From assembly GCA_021780755.1 (NCBI GenBank), contig JAJXYF010000025.1, forward strand, positions 22,878-86,877: a DNA stretch of 64,000 nt, read 5' to 3'. The notes below the pieces were generated by a model. The model saw only the letters and a list, made by a program, of their open reading frames with translations. It made no database searches and was not told where the DNA came from. Position numbers and translations under genes: made by a program. The stretch comes from Deltaproteobacteria bacterium. Lineage in GTDB: Bacteria; Desulfobacterota; Binatia; Binatales; Binataceae. The stretch's first letter is position 1. Each line of letters starts with the position of its first letter. Positions 50,335-59,599 of the stretch are shown one piece after another.

Positions 50335-52857
50335 TTAGCGGAACCAAAGTATATGTTGGTCTTCCAGCGGAATCCGCGCCGCCAGATGCGATGGAATAAC
50401 TCGCGGCGTGTAATCAGAGGACGGCCGCGATGCGGCAACTTCGCCCTTGTAGATGTAGCCCTTAACAGAACCCGGCATCTGCTCGCTGTGGAACATCTCT
50501 GTGCGACAGGGTTCGGTGCCACCAAGCGGATTCGCGAACAGCTCCACACGCACCGCCTCGGGTGCCAGGTCGCCGAGGTAAAGCTGAAGATGGAACAAAT
50601 GTTTTCCTGCGGAAGTCTCGACCTGAAGCTCGCCGAAGCGCATACCAGCCCAATGCCGCGCGAGGTCCCGTCGCCACGTCAGGATTGAGCGTCCAACCGC
50701 GCCTTGCTCGCGAGTTCGCTCGCACCAGGCGGCAGCGGCCGCAAGATAGTAGTTCTCGGTGTATTCGCGAACCGCCCGATTGGCTGAGAAGCGCGGCGTC
50801 AGGCGCGCCATGCTTTCGCGCATTCGGGCGACCCACCCAGTCGGGATGCCGCGCTGATCGCGCTGGTAGAACGCCGGGATGATCTGCTGCTCGAGGATCT
50901 CATACAGGGCCTCAGCCTCGGTTGCATCCCATGAGGGGTCGTCTCCGTGCTCCTCCCGATCTCCGAGCGCCCAGCCGACCTCCGGCGAATAAGCTTCCGC
51001 CCACCATCCGTCCAGTTCCGAAAGGTTAAGGCCGCCGTTGACCAACACCTTCATACCGCTGGTACCGCTCGCCTCCCACGGCCGGCGCGGAGTGTTGATC
51101 CAAAGGTCCGTGCCCTGTACCAGGCGTTCGGCCAGGATCAAATCGTAATCGCTGAGAAAAGCCGCATGGCGGCGCACTTCCGGACGCTGCACGAAATGCA
51201 CCCACGCCTGAACCATTTTCTGACCAGTTTCATCCGCGGGATGAGCCTTGCCGGCGATTACCAATTGAACAGGACGTTCGGGGTTGATCAGGATACGTAT
51301 CAAACGTGGCGGGTCGTGAAGGAGCAGATTGGGCCGCTTATAGGCAGTAAACCGACGAGCGAAGCCCAGCGTCAAGGCATTTGGATCGAAGATAGCTTGT
51401 GACGTCTGCGACGCAGCCTCACCACGCGCCGCTAGTTCCATCGAAAGACGGTCGCGCACGTACCTGACGAGTTCGGAGCGATTCGTTGCGCGAAGCTCCC
51501 AAAGTGCCGCGTCCGTGAGACCACGGAGGTCTGTCCCGACCGTCTCCATGGTGTCGATCCAGCGTTCGCGTCCGCAGGCTTCCGTCCACAATGAGTCCGC
51601 CGCGGCCGAGTCCCACGTCGGCGTGTGGACTCCGTTGGTGACAGTGCCGACTGGCACCTCGGCTTCGGGCCAGCGTTGGAAAAGATTTTGAAATATGCGG
51701 CGACTGACGATTCCATGGAGAGCACTGACCCCATTGATAGCTCCGCTGCCGCGGATGGCGAGGTACGCCATATTGAAGGGTTCGTCGGGATCGTCGGGCT
51801 GCGCACGGCCCAGGGCCAGCAAATCATGCAGGTCGATGCGAAGGCGATTTTCCGCGTATCGCTTGAGGAATCGTTCCATCAGGCCTGGAGCGAAGCGATC
51901 GAAGCCGGCCGCGACCGGGGTGTGAGTCGTAAAGAGGTTGCCGACGCGTGTCGCCGCCAAGGCGACGTCAAAAGGCTGTTCGCTTTCCTCCATGAACCCG
52001 GCCGCACGCTCCAGCACGGCGAACGCCGCATGTCCCTCGTTGAGATGGCAGACTTCGGGTCTGATTCCGATCTCGCGCAGGAACCGCCAACCGCCGATGC
52101 CAAGCACCGTTTCCTGGGCCAGCCGCAACTCGGATCCCCCGCCGTAGAGTTCGCTGGTGATGCCGCGATAGGCGGGGGGATTAGCGGGATCGTTGCTATC
52201 GAGCAGAAAGAGTTTGAGTCTACCAACCTGTGCCTGCCATGTGCGCAACCACAGCTTTCGACCCGGCAAACTGACCATCAGCCTGAACCATTCGCCGTCC
52301 TTGTCGCGCACCGGCGTCACGGGCATCTGTCCGGGATCGTTATAGGGGTATAAGGCCCGCTGGTTCCCGTCAGCTTCGATGATCTGGCGGAAATAGCCTT
52401 GCTGGTAGAGCAGCCCAACGCCAATCAGCGGTACGCCGAGATCGCTGGCGGCCTTGAGCTGGTCGCCGGCCACGTTGCCCAGTCCTCCAGAGTAGATCGG
52501 AAGCGCCTCGCTGAGCCCGAACTCCATGCTGAAATACGCAGCGCAGGTCAGGGGCGAGTTGCTATGGGCATGTTGAAACCACGCCGGACTCTTCAAAATT
52601 TGCCGCTGTCGCAGCGCCAGTTCGCGCACCCGATCGCGGAACTCGCGGTCTTCCTGCAAGGCCTTGAGTTTTGTGCGGGAAGCCGTTTGCAGAACGACCC
52701 ACGGATTATGGGTGAGGGCCCAGAGTTCCGGCTCGATCCTGCTCCACAGCGGATCGGTTGAATGGTTCCAACAATTGCGGAGATCGAGCGCCAACTCGAC
52801 CAACGGTCGAAGATCTTCCAGCCCTGACTCAAGCGCAAAGCGATCCGTATCGGGCAC
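50335..52857 (-). CDS. Alpha-glucan (glycogen/starch) phosphorylase, DUF3417 type
   Basis: 840 residues from the GTG at 52857, picked because GGAGGAG lies 5 bases upstream; the ATG at 52896 has no site. The N-terminal 130 residues match DUF3417 (LALDLRNCWNHSTDPLWSRI). The catalytic domain has YFSMEFGLSEALPIYSGGLG near 128, HLNEGHAAF and the pyridoxal-phosphate site EASGTSGMK near 590. It releases glucose 1-phosphate from alpha-1,4-glucans. It is the short GlgP form related to Thermus and archaeal maltodextrin phosphorylases rather than E. coli GlgP. It supplies sugar phosphate to the island's sugar-phosphate enzymes. Confidence 0.92.
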   Translation of the reverse strand: MPDTDRFALESGLEDLRPLVELALDLRNCWNHSTDPLWSRIEPELWALTHNPWVVLQTASRTKLKALQEDREFRDRVRELALRQRQILKSPAWFQHAHSNSPLTCAAYFSMEFGLSEALPIYSGGLGNVAGDQLKAASDLGVPLIGVGLLYQQGYFRQIIEADGNQRALYPYNDPGQMPVTPVRDKDGEWFRLMVSLPGRKLWLRTWQAQVGRLKLFLLDSNDPANPPAYRGITSELYGGGSELRLAQETVLGIGGWRFLREIGIRPEVCHLNEGHAAFAVLERAAGFMEESEQPFDVALAATRVGNLFTTHTPVAAGFDRFAPGLMERFLKRYAENRLRIDLHDLLALGRAQPDDPDEPFNMAYLAIRGSGAINGVSALHGIVSRRIFQNLFQRWPEAEVPVGTVTNGVHTPTWDSAAADSLWTEACGRERWIDTMETVGTDLRGLTDAALWELRATNRSELVRYVRDRLSMELAARGEAASQTSQAIFDPNALTLGFARRFTAYKRPNLLLHDPPRLIRILINPERPVQLVIAGKAHPADETGQKMVQAWVHFVQRPEVRRHAAFLSDYDLILAERLVQGTDLWINTPRRPWEASGTSGMKVLVNGGLNLSELDGWWAEAYSPEVGWALGDREEHGDDPSWDATEAEALYEILEQQIIPAFYQRDQRGIPTGWVARMRESMARLTPRFSANRAVREYTENYYLAAAAAWCERTREQGAVGRSILTWRRDLARHWAGMRFGELQVETSAGKHLFHLQLYLGDLAPEAVRVELFANPLGGTEPCRTEMFHSEQMPGSVKGYIYKGEVAASRPSSDYTPRVIPSHLAARIPLEDQHILWFR

Positions 52858-53052
52858 TTCCTCTCCTCCGCGCCTGATCGATACACCACATTTCATTCGG
52901 GATCGCCGGGACGTCTAGGCCGCGAGCGGGATCCAAGGAGTCTGGCACCCCTACGACTGCCGCAACATATTTTGCGCGCCGGCTCTGGCCGTTGGTGCGA
53001 TCGGAGACAGAACCGCTCGAAGAACGTCGCCATCGATTCGCGAAGGCCGCGA

Positions 53053-54192
53053 TCAGGCGGCTTTTTTCTTGCGGCCGTTTCCGGCAGCGGGCTGCTTGCG
53101 AACCGTAAATCGCTTATCGAGTTGACCCATTTTTTCGACTACGCCGCCATATTCAAGTTCCGAGTAGGGCAACATCGCCGGGCCTGAAAATCCCTGCATG
53201 CGTATTTCGGCAGCCTTGCGCGCCGCATTGTTGCGCACCCAGTCCCAGAACGGGTGATCGAACAAATCGACCACCTCGGTAAACTTTCCGTGGTGAACGC
53301 AGAATCCCCCACAACTGACGACCGGCGGCCCATCGAAGAATGACACACCGGAATTCAGCTTGACCGGCATCAACGGGCCGTTATGACTTCCGCGCATCGT
53401 CCCCGCGACGTAATGCGCGAGGCGATACGGCGACAGGATCTCGCCGGTGGCGGGAAAAGATCCTTGCGCGCGAACCAGCGCGACGGGATCGTCCTTGCCG
53501 GTGTATTTGCCGGCGATGTTGTGCAGACGCGAAGTTGAAACCACGGCCGCTATTTCGCCGGTGGCGCGACTGTGAACCGATTCCACCACGAACCGTTCAT
53601 TGTCCCTCAACAGGCACGCGATATCGTACAACTCCTCTGGTGCCTTAAGTTCGATAGTCCGGTCACCCTCGGTGTAGCTCACGTCCATGATGGTGAAGCT
53701 GTAACCCTTAGCGATCGCGGGTGAGAGCAACAAGCCCGCACAGTGCATCGGATCCGCAAAGCCAAGGTAAAGCGGCAGGTTGTAGGCGCCCGGGTCGGTC
53801 TTGTCCGCGGCAAAAAAGAGGAAAGGCTCACTGGTCCGCTCCTCAAACTCCATTTCGCACGACGCCGGACCCATCCCGCGAACATTGCCGGAGAACGCAT
53901 CCTTCAGCAAATCCTGGCCCGCGCCATACAGCCCCTGTTCCTTGGCAACGGCGGTCCCCGCCATGAACGCGTTCCACGCAAGCTCGTGGATTTTCGGATT
54001 GTCCACTCCATGCTGGTGTGACATCAGAATCGCGATGTCATCGCCGGTGCTGGCGAAGTACGTATCCATGACCAGGCCACGTCCGTGATCGCGAACGTAA
54101 TGCTCCACCGCGTCTTTGAGTTTTGCACTGGGCCGGACATGGCCTCCGATCGAGCCAACATCGGCCTTGATTACCGAAAGCGTAGTTTTCAT
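53053..54192 (-). CDS. Bifunctional fructose-1,6-bisphosphate aldolase/phosphatase, archaeal type
   Basis: 379 residues starting MKTTLSVIKADVGSIGGH, the diagnostic opening of class V FBPases (FBP aldolase/phosphatase). Further matches are ELAWNAFMAGTAVAKEQGLY, GQDLLKDAFSGNVRGMGP, FFAADKTDPGAYNLPLY and GSHNGPLMPVKL. In archaea this enzyme converts triose phosphates to fructose 6-phosphate in one bifunctional fold and makes gluconeogenesis one-way. Bacterial occurrences are scattered. A Lys/Arg tail (GNGRKKKAA) follows the family end. It sits in the same unit as glucan phosphorylase (minus strand) and could feed glycogen or pentose synthesis. Confidence 0.93.
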   Translation of the reverse strand: MKTTLSVIKADVGSIGGHVRPSAKLKDAVEHYVRDHGRGLVMDTYFASTGDDIAILMSHQHGVDNPKIHELAWNAFMAGTAVAKEQGLYGAGQDLLKDAFSGNVRGMGPASCEMEFEERTSEPFLFFAADKTDPGAYNLPLYLGFADPMHCAGLLLSPAIAKGYSFTIMDVSYTEGDRTIELKAPEELYDIACLLRDNERFVVESVHSRATGEIAAVVSTSRLHNIAGKYTGKDDPVALVRAQGSFPATGEILSPYRLAHYVAGTMRGSHNGPLMPVKLNSGVSFFDGPPVVSCGGFCVHHGKFTEVVDLFDHPFWDWVRNNAARKAAEIRMQGFSGPAMLPYSELEYGGVVEKMGQLDKRFTVRKQPAAGNGRKKKAA

Positions 54193-54496
54193 CGGTGACC
54201 TCCCATCGACGGTTGGTGACTCAGAGCCCGACCTAATTGAAAGAGCATTACGCGTACCAGCGAGCGATGCGCTCGAACGATCTTTGACGAGCCATCGAAG
54301 CGCTTCGCACTGGTGCGAACGGAGTCAGTCAGGTGCGGGCGATGCCTCTAAACCGCCCACCGGAAATAATCGGACCGTGTACAAGCCCCGCGGCATGTTC
54401 GATGCACCAGATACGATCAACTCGTCGAAGGGAGGAGTCGAGAGACGTTGGCAATCGCACTTTATCGGGCCCGTATCCGGGTCGGGAGGAAGCCTC

Positions 54497-55432
54497 GTGG
54501 ACTTAGCTATATTTTCTGGTTTGGGCAACGTACCGCTGGCCAGGGCGGTCGCGAGCCGACTAGGCATCCCACTTGGACGGCGGCTGATCGCACGGTCTCC
54601 CGATGAGGAGTTGCATGTAGAAATTCAGGAGAATGTGCTGGCACGCGACGTATTCATTGTTCAGCCCACCGGACCGCCGCTGGACCGCAACCTGATGGAA
54701 TTGCTCTTTCTGACCGACGCATGCCGGCGCGCCGGGGCCAATCATGTAACCGCCATAATCCCCCATTTCGGCTACTCGCGGCAGGATCGCAACGCTAGCG
54801 GGCAGCAGGCGCTCGGCGCTCGTTTAATCGCGGATGTGTTAAGAACGGCGGGCGTCGGCCGCGTGGTGGCCGTTGACCTGCACACCGCGTCGATTGAAAG
54901 TGCCTTCGGTATGGCCTTGGAGCATTTGAGTGCCGTCGGTTTGTTCTGCGACGCGCTCGCCACACCGCCTTCCAACAGTGTCCTCGTCGCACCCGACATG
55001 GGAGCACTCAAAATGGCCGAGCGCTATGCCCGGGTATTGCGGCTGCCCATAGCGATTGTGGCGAAGGTTCGCGTTAGCGCTGAAGAGGTTGTGGCCCGTA
55101 GCCTAATCGGCGACGTGCAGGGCCGCACACCGATTATTGTTGACGATCTAATCATCACCGGCGCCACTATCGAGGCCGCCGTAAAGTTCCTTGTCGCTGC
55201 CGGAGCCGTTCCCAACGTAACGGTTGTCGCGACTCATGGTTTGTTCGTCGGTGCGGCTGCCCAGCGATTGGCGGCGCTGCCCATCGCGCGCCTGCTGGTT
55301 ACCGACAGCGTCGAGATTTCGCCCGCGCTTAAATTGCCGATCGAGGTAATAAGCCTCGTGCCCCTGCTCGCGGAGGTAATTTCACGACTTCATGCGGGCC
55401 AGCCGCTCGGCGATTTGATTGCGCGAATGTGA
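54497..55432 (+). CDS. Ribose-phosphate pyrophosphokinase (PRPP synthetase, copy 2)
   Basis: 311 residues from the GTG at 54497, supported by GGAGGA 6 bases upstream; longer readings have no family match. Motifs are the same as in copy 1: SRQDRNASGQQ near 94, VVAVDLHTASIES near 124 and PIIVDDLIITGATIEAA near 213. The PRPP loop has IITGAT where copy 1 has MISTGGT. The two copies are about 8 kb apart in opposite orientation and share order and length, so they arose by duplication or serve different substrates. It is followed directly by the HPF-like gene. Confidence 0.9.
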   Translation: MDLAIFSGLGNVPLARAVASRLGIPLGRRLIARSPDEELHVEIQENVLARDVFIVQPTGPPLDRNLMELLFLTDACRRAGANHVTAIIPHFGYSRQDRNASGQQALGARLIADVLRTAGVGRVVAVDLHTASIESAFGMALEHLSAVGLFCDALATPPSNSVLVAPDMGALKMAERYARVLRLPIAIVAKVRVSAEEVVARSLIGDVQGRTPIIVDDLIITGATIEAAVKFLVAAGAVPNVTVVATHGLFVGAAAQRLAALPIARLLVTDSVEISPALKLPIEVISLVPLLAEVISRLHAGQPLGDLIARM

Positions 55433-55506
55433 ATAGCCGTGCGAGCGATGATTGGGAGTCGCGAGAGACGAAGAGATTGGCGCGCCGCTTGCTCCGTAAA
55501 GGTATC

Positions 55507-56058
55507 ATGGAACGTCCACTAAAAATCACCTCACGCGACTTCGCTTTATCCGCAGCCTTTGAAACCGAGATTCGGGAAAAAGCAGCCGCACTCGATTCCT
55601 ATTATCCACGGATCAGTGGTTGCGAGGTCACCGTCGAGGCCCCGGCAATCACTCACCATCGTAAGGGTGGACCGTTCGTTGTGCGCATCCGGCTCACTCT
55701 GCCGGGTCGGGAGTTGGTGACCGATCACCAGGAGCAGGAAGAGCTTTCCCAAGCGATTCGTGAGGCCTTCGATGCCGCCCGGCGCCAAGTGGAAGACTAT
55801 GCCCGGGAGCTGCGCGGCGCCGTAAAGGCCCATGAGCCTGAGATTCGCGCCCGGGTCGGCAAGCTCTTTCCTGATTACGGATTTTTGGAGACTCCGGATG
55901 GACGCGAGATCTATTTCCATCCCAACAGCGTATTGGAAGGGGCCTTCGACCAACTGGAGATCGGCACCGAAGTGCGCTTCGTCGAGGAGGAGGGGGAGCA
56001 GGGACCCCAAGCCAGCACCGTGATTATTCTGCACAAGCACGCGGCGAAGAATCGTTAG
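55507..56058 (+). CDS. Ribosome hibernation (HPF/RaiA-like) protein with cold-shock-like domain
   Basis: 183 residues from the ATG at 55507. Residues 1-115 match the HPF/RaiA (S30AE) fold: PLKITSRDFALSAAFETEIR at the start, FVVRIRLTLPGRELV and the late EDYARELRG helix. Residues 120-180 read GKLFPDYGFLETPDGREIYF, HPNSVLEGAFDQLEIG, then VRFVEEEGEQGPQA, a cold-shock (CSD, OB-fold) pattern. This HPF-CSD fusion family occurs in Proteobacteria. It would bind stalled ribosomes and RNA in stationary phase. A longer reading starts at GTG 55429, overlapping the PRPP synthetase stop, but its first 26 residues look non-coding. Confidence 0.85.
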   Translation: MERPLKITSRDFALSAAFETEIREKAAALDSYYPRISGCEVTVEAPAITHHRKGGPFVVRIRLTLPGRELVTDHQEQEELSQAIREAFDAARRQVEDYARELRGAVKAHEPEIRARVGKLFPDYGFLETPDGREIYFHPNSVLEGAFDQLEIGTEVRFVEEEGEQGPQASTVIILHKHAAKNR

Positions 56059-56076
56059 GACAACGTGGCCACCCCG

Positions 56077-56098
56077 AGCGGGATGACTCCATCCCGCT
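56077..56098. terminator. Hairpin between convergent HPF-like gene and ACP operon
   Basis: AGCGGGATG (56077-56085) and CATCCCGCT (56090-56098) form a perfect 9-base stem with an ACTC loop. It reaches into the ACP stop codon. It probably ends both transcripts. Confidence 0.6.
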
Positions 56099-56342
56099 AT
56101 TTCAGCCGGGAGCGCAGGTAGCCAACGCAGCCGTTCAGGCTTACCATTTGCGGATAGTCGGCCTCCGGAATATCGACGCCGGTCGCCTCGTGTATCGCAA
56201 CCGCGAGGTTAAGGATATCCATCGAATCGAAATCAACCTGTTCGCGCAGATCGATTGCGGGATCGATCTGACCCACGTCGATCTCGGGCGCGATCTTACG
56301 TAGCTGCCCGGCCACCAGCGCTCTTATTTCTTCGTCGTTCAC
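56097..56342 (-). CDS. Acyl carrier protein closing the dehydrogenase operon
   Basis: 81 residues from a GTG at 56342 overlapping the E2 stop (GTGA). The phosphopantetheine site is DFDSMDILNLAVAIHEATG (Ser near residue 44), preceded by the LREQVDF helix end. It is a free carrier protein. It is the last gene of an operon of acetyl-CoA synthetase-like ligase and a 2-oxoacid dehydrogenase complex. Why a carrier accompanies this complex is unclear; an acyl product could be moved from lipoyl-E2 to this ACP. This is inference. Confidence 0.85.
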   Translation of the reverse strand: MNDEEIRALVAGQLRKIAPEIDVGQIDPAIDLREQVDFDSMDILNLAVAIHEATGVDIPEADYPQMVSLNGCVGYLRSRLK

Positions 56343-57601
56343 AGTTTTTCGGGCTCTCGCAAAAGGCGATCGAGGGTGGCGAGGAAGCGTCCGCCGCGAT
56401 GGCCGTCGCTGGCGCGGTGGTCGGCGGACAGCGTCGCCGCGATCACGGGTCTCGCGCCGACCATGCCGTCGGCTGCCCACGGCCGCTCGGCGAGATTGCC
56501 GAAGCCGACCAGCGCGACCTGCGGCGCATAGATTACACCGTAAACGGTCTCGACTCCCTGTTCGCCCAGGCTGGTCACGGTGATCGTCGCGTCGGCGATT
56601 TCGGAACTTCGCAACACGCCGGCGCGCACGCGGTTAACGAGATCGCGAAGGTTCGCCATGATTTCGGTGAGACTCTTTTTGTCCACGTCGTGAAGCGCGG
56701 GTGCGATCAAACCCCCGCCGCGCAGAGAAATAGCCACTCCGACATGGACCGCGATGCTGGGCTTGAAAGCGCCGTCGGTCCAGAAACCGTTCATCTCGGG
56801 AAATTGATGAACGGCCATCGCAACCGCCTTCAATAGCAACACCGAGTATAGCAACCGCTCGGTTACCGGCCTTTTGAGATTTTCCGCCTGCAGCCATGCC
56901 ATCGCGCGACTCATGTCGATATGCGTGCCGAGGTAGTAATGCGGAACTTCGCGCTTGCTACGCGCCATCGCCGCCGCGATCACCTTGCGCATCGCCGCCT
57001 GACGCTCTTCGAGTCCCGCCGCGGACCGCGCGGCGCGCGCCGGCTTCGGAGCTTCAGCCGCCGCCGCGAGTGGGGCCGGTGGTGGCGCCGCGGGCGGGGT
57101 TGCGGCAGCCCTGGCCACGCGCTCCACATCGGCCTTGGTTATCGCGCCATCGGGCCCGGTTCCTTTCACAGTCGAAAGATTCACACCGAGGTCCAAGGCG
57201 ACGCGCATCGCGAGGGGGGAGACGCGCGGTCGATGCGCCACGGGAAGCGGTGGCTTTTTCGGCGGTATCTCGACCCGCTGGACGGCGGGTGGTGGCGGCA
57301 CTGGCGCGGGCGGTGCCACTTTCGGTGGAGCGCTTACTTGCGGCTGCGCCCGCGCGACAGGAGCACCCGCGGACTGAATCAGCGCGAGCACCTCGCCCAC
57401 TGGAACCTTCCGGCCTTCCGGCACCATGATGCTCTCGATGACGCCGGCCTCGAAGACTTCGACCTCAATGTCGGCTTTCTCAGTATCGACGACCGCGATG
57501 ATATCTCCGCGCTTGACGGCGTCGCCCGGCTTGATCAGCCATTGGATGACGGTGCCGGCTTCCATATCGGCACCGAGCGAAGGCATGCGGAATTCAGCCA
57601 T
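56339..57601 (-). CDS. 2-oxoacid dehydrogenase E2 (dihydrolipoamide acyltransferase)
   Basis: 420 residues. The N-terminal lipoyl domain has [17 protein letters not shown] (lipoyl Lys near 43). An Ala/Pro linker, a peripheral-subunit binding domain ([15 protein letters not shown] to [13 protein letters not shown]) and the acyltransferase core follow, with catalytic [12 protein letters not shown] near 400. The order is standard for PDH or acetoin/branched-chain E2. It overlaps E1-beta by 8 bases and ACP by 4. E3 is absent from this cluster, so a housekeeping lipoamide dehydrogenase must serve it. Confidence 0.94.
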   Translation of the reverse strand: MAEFRMPSLGADMEAGTVIQWLIKPGDAVKRGDIIAVVDTEKADIEVEVFEAGVIESIMVPEGRKVPVGEVLALIQSAGAPVARAQPQVSAPPKVAPPAPVPPPPAVQRVEIPPKKPPLPVAHRPRVSPLAMRVALDLGVNLSTVKGTGPDGAITKADVERVARAAATPPAAPPPAPLAAAAEAPKPARAARSAAGLEERQAAMRKVIAAAMARSKREVPHYYLGTHIDMSRAMAWLQAENLKRPVTERLLYSVLLLKAVAMAVHQFPEMNGFWTDGAFKPSIAVHVGVAISLRGGGLIAPALHDVDKKSLTEIMANLRDLVNRVRAGVLRSSEIADATITVTSLGEQGVETVYGVIYAPQVALVGFGNLAERPWAADGMVGARPVIAATLSADHRASDGHRGGRFLATLDRLLREPEKL

Positions 57602-58595
57602 TGCCGCCTAGCATCCGGCGCACGGTTTCGACGATCGTTGCGACTTGCGGCAGCGCCGCCTCCTCCATGTGCTTCGCATAGGGCATCGGCACTTCGGCGC
57701 TGCAGACACGCGCGACCGGCAAATCGAGTTCGTAGAACGCGCCCTCCATGATCCGCGCACTGATCTCGGCCGAGATGCTGCCACTGCGCCAACCTTCGTC
57801 GATGATCACCGCGCGATGGGTTCGCGCAACCGAATCCAGGATGGTAGCGGTATCCAGCGGGCGAAGCGTACGCAGGTCCACCACTTCCGCATCGATCTTT
57901 TCCGCGGCCAATTGCTCAGCCGCTTGCAACGATTTGTCGAGCGTGCCGCCATACGTGATTAGACTGACGTCACTACCCGGACGCCGAATGGCGGCTTGGC
58001 CGATGTTGACGGCTACCGCCTCCGCTGCCAAATCGCCCTCCGCGTTGTAGAGCGTACCGTGCTCGAAAATCAGTACCGGATCGGGATCCTCGAGCGCCGT
58101 CCACAACATCCCGCGGGCGTCCTCGAGCGTTGCCGGCGTGAGCACCTTGATGCCCGGGATGTGTGCGTACCATCCCTCCAGGCTGTGCGAATGCTGCGCG
58201 GCGAGTTGGCGCCCCGCGCCAGTCGTCAGGCGGATGACGATCGGAATGTTGAACTGTCCGCCGGACATGTGAAGGATGGTTGCGGCGTTGTTCACGATCT
58301 GGTCGAGCGCGAGCAGGCTGAAATTGACCGTCATGATTTCGACGATCGGACGCATCCCGCCCAGCGCGGCGCCGATTCCTGCGCCGACGAATGCCGATTC
58401 GGACAACGGTGTGTCGCGAATCCGTTCCGGACCGAATTCCTCCAACAGCCCTTTGGTCACCGCGTAGCAGCCGCCGTACCGCCCAACATCTTCGCCCATC
58501 ACGAAGACACGCGGATCGCGTTGCAGCGCCTCGCGAATCGCCTGACGGATCGCTTCGCGATAGGTGATTCGCACGGTTTGGCCCGATGTTGTCAC
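57594..58595 (-). CDS. 2-oxoacid dehydrogenase E1 component, beta subunit
   Basis: 333 residues from a GTG at 58595. Typical transketolase-beta motifs are present: [20 protein letters not shown] near residue 30, [40 protein letters not shown] and [20 protein letters not shown]. It is the PDH/acetoin E1-beta type. It overlaps E1-alpha by 4 bases and E2 by 8. The substrate (pyruvate, acetoin or branched 2-oxoacid) cannot be settled; the ligase upstream suggests acetyl units. Confidence 0.94.
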   Translation of the reverse strand: MTTSGQTVRITYREAIRQAIREALQRDPRVFVMGEDVGRYGGCYAVTKGLLEEFGPERIRDTPLSESAFVGAGIGAALGGMRPIVEIMTVNFSLLALDQIVNNAATILHMSGGQFNIPIVIRLTTGAGRQLAAQHSHSLEGWYAHIPGIKVLTPATLEDARGMLWTALEDPDPVLIFEHGTLYNAEGDLAAEAVAVNIGQAAIRRPGSDVSLITYGGTLDKSLQAAEQLAAEKIDAEVVDLRTLRPLDTATILDSVARTHRAVIIDEGWRSGSISAEISARIMEGAFYELDLPVARVCSAEVPMPYAKHMEEAALPQVATIVETVRRMLGGNG

Positions 58596-59599
58596 GAGCG
58601 CGGGCGCTCGGAATAGACGAATTTCGTCAACTCGCCGGCGGGCTCAAGTGTCCCGGCTTCGGCGAATTCGATTGCGTGCGCAATCTCGGCGGCGACTTCG
58701 TCCTCAATCTGTTTTACGTCGTCATCATTGATCAATGACCGTTCACGCAAACGCGTTTGAAAAAGCGCGATCGGGTCGCGCAGCTTCCATTCCTCGACTT
58801 CCCGCTTATCGCGGTAAAGTTGCGGGTCGTACATCGAATGGGCGCGGAAGCGATAGGTGCGAAACTCAAGAAAGCACGGACCGCCGCCCGCGCGCACTTC
58901 GAGTGCGGCGCGATGGGCCGCTTCTTCGCACGCCAGGACGTCCATGCCATCCACCGGCCACGCGGCTATCTCGTAGCTGCCAGCCTTCAGACAAAGATCG
59001 GTTTCCGACTCGGATCGTTTAAGCGCGGTACCCATCGCGTAAAGGTTGTTCTCGCAGCAAAAGAGCACCGGCAGTTTCCACAGCGCCGCCAGATTCACGC
59101 ATTCGTGGAACTCGCCCTCGGCGACCGCGCCTTCGCCGAAGAAACATGCATTCACGCGCGAACGGCCCTGCAGCTTGTCCGCCAGCGCGAGTCCAACCGC
59201 GATCGGCAGCCCGCCGCCGACGATTGCATTGCCACCGTAAAATCGCGTCGCGGCGTCGAAGATATGCATCGAACCGCCGCGCCCACGGCTGCATCCTTCC
59301 TGCTTGCCGTACATCTCCGCCATGATCGCGCTCGCCGGGATTCCCCGCACCAGCGCGTGGCCGTGCTCGCGGTAAGTCGCAACAATCGCATCATCGGACG
59401 TCAGCGCCTGGATCGCACCGACGGCAACCGCCTCCTCGCCGATGTACAGATGAAGGAATCCTCGGATCTTGGAGGCCGTATAAAGTTCGGCGCATTTCTC
59501 CTCGAAGCGCCGAATCCGCATCATCTGACGCAGGAGATGAAGCACATGCGCGCGCTCGAGCGTTGGCTGTGCGGGGGCCGCCTCCGGAGCCATGATCAA
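58592..59599 (-). CDS. 2-oxoacid dehydrogenase E1 component, alpha subunit
   Basis: 335 residues. The thiamine diphosphate motif is [17 protein letters not shown], with the Asn of ENNLYAMGT near 183. The substrate-channel segments [13 protein letters not shown] and [14 protein letters not shown] are those of PDH/acetoin-type E1-alpha, and [14 protein letters not shown] is the phosphorylation-loop region. It overlaps the synthetase stop by 4 bases. It pairs with the beta subunit downstream. Confidence 0.94.
   Translation of the reverse strand: MIMAPEAAPAQPTLERAHVLHLLRQMMRIRRFEEKCAELYTASKIRGFLHLYIGEEAVAVGAIQALTSDDAIVATYREHGHALVRGIPASAIMAEMYGKQEGCSRGRGGSMHIFDAATRFYGGNAIVGGGLPIAVGLALADKLQGRSRVNACFFGEGAVAEGEFHECVNLAALWKLPVLFCCENNLYAMGTALKRSESETDLCLKAGSYEIAAWPVDGMDVLACEEAAHRAALEVRAGGGPCFLEFRTYRFRAHSMYDPQLYRDKREVEEWKLRDPIALFQTRLRERSLINDDDVKQIEDEVAAEIAHAIEFAEAGTLEPAGELTKFVYSERPRS

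Noticed and set aside
50989..51402. Plus-strand ORFs inside glucan phosphorylase
   Set aside because: Antisense to a clearly conserved enzyme.
54116..54496. N-terminal extension of PRPP synthetase copy 2
   Set aside because: Upstream codons have no family match and overlap the FBP-enzyme start region; GTG 54497 has a ribosome site.
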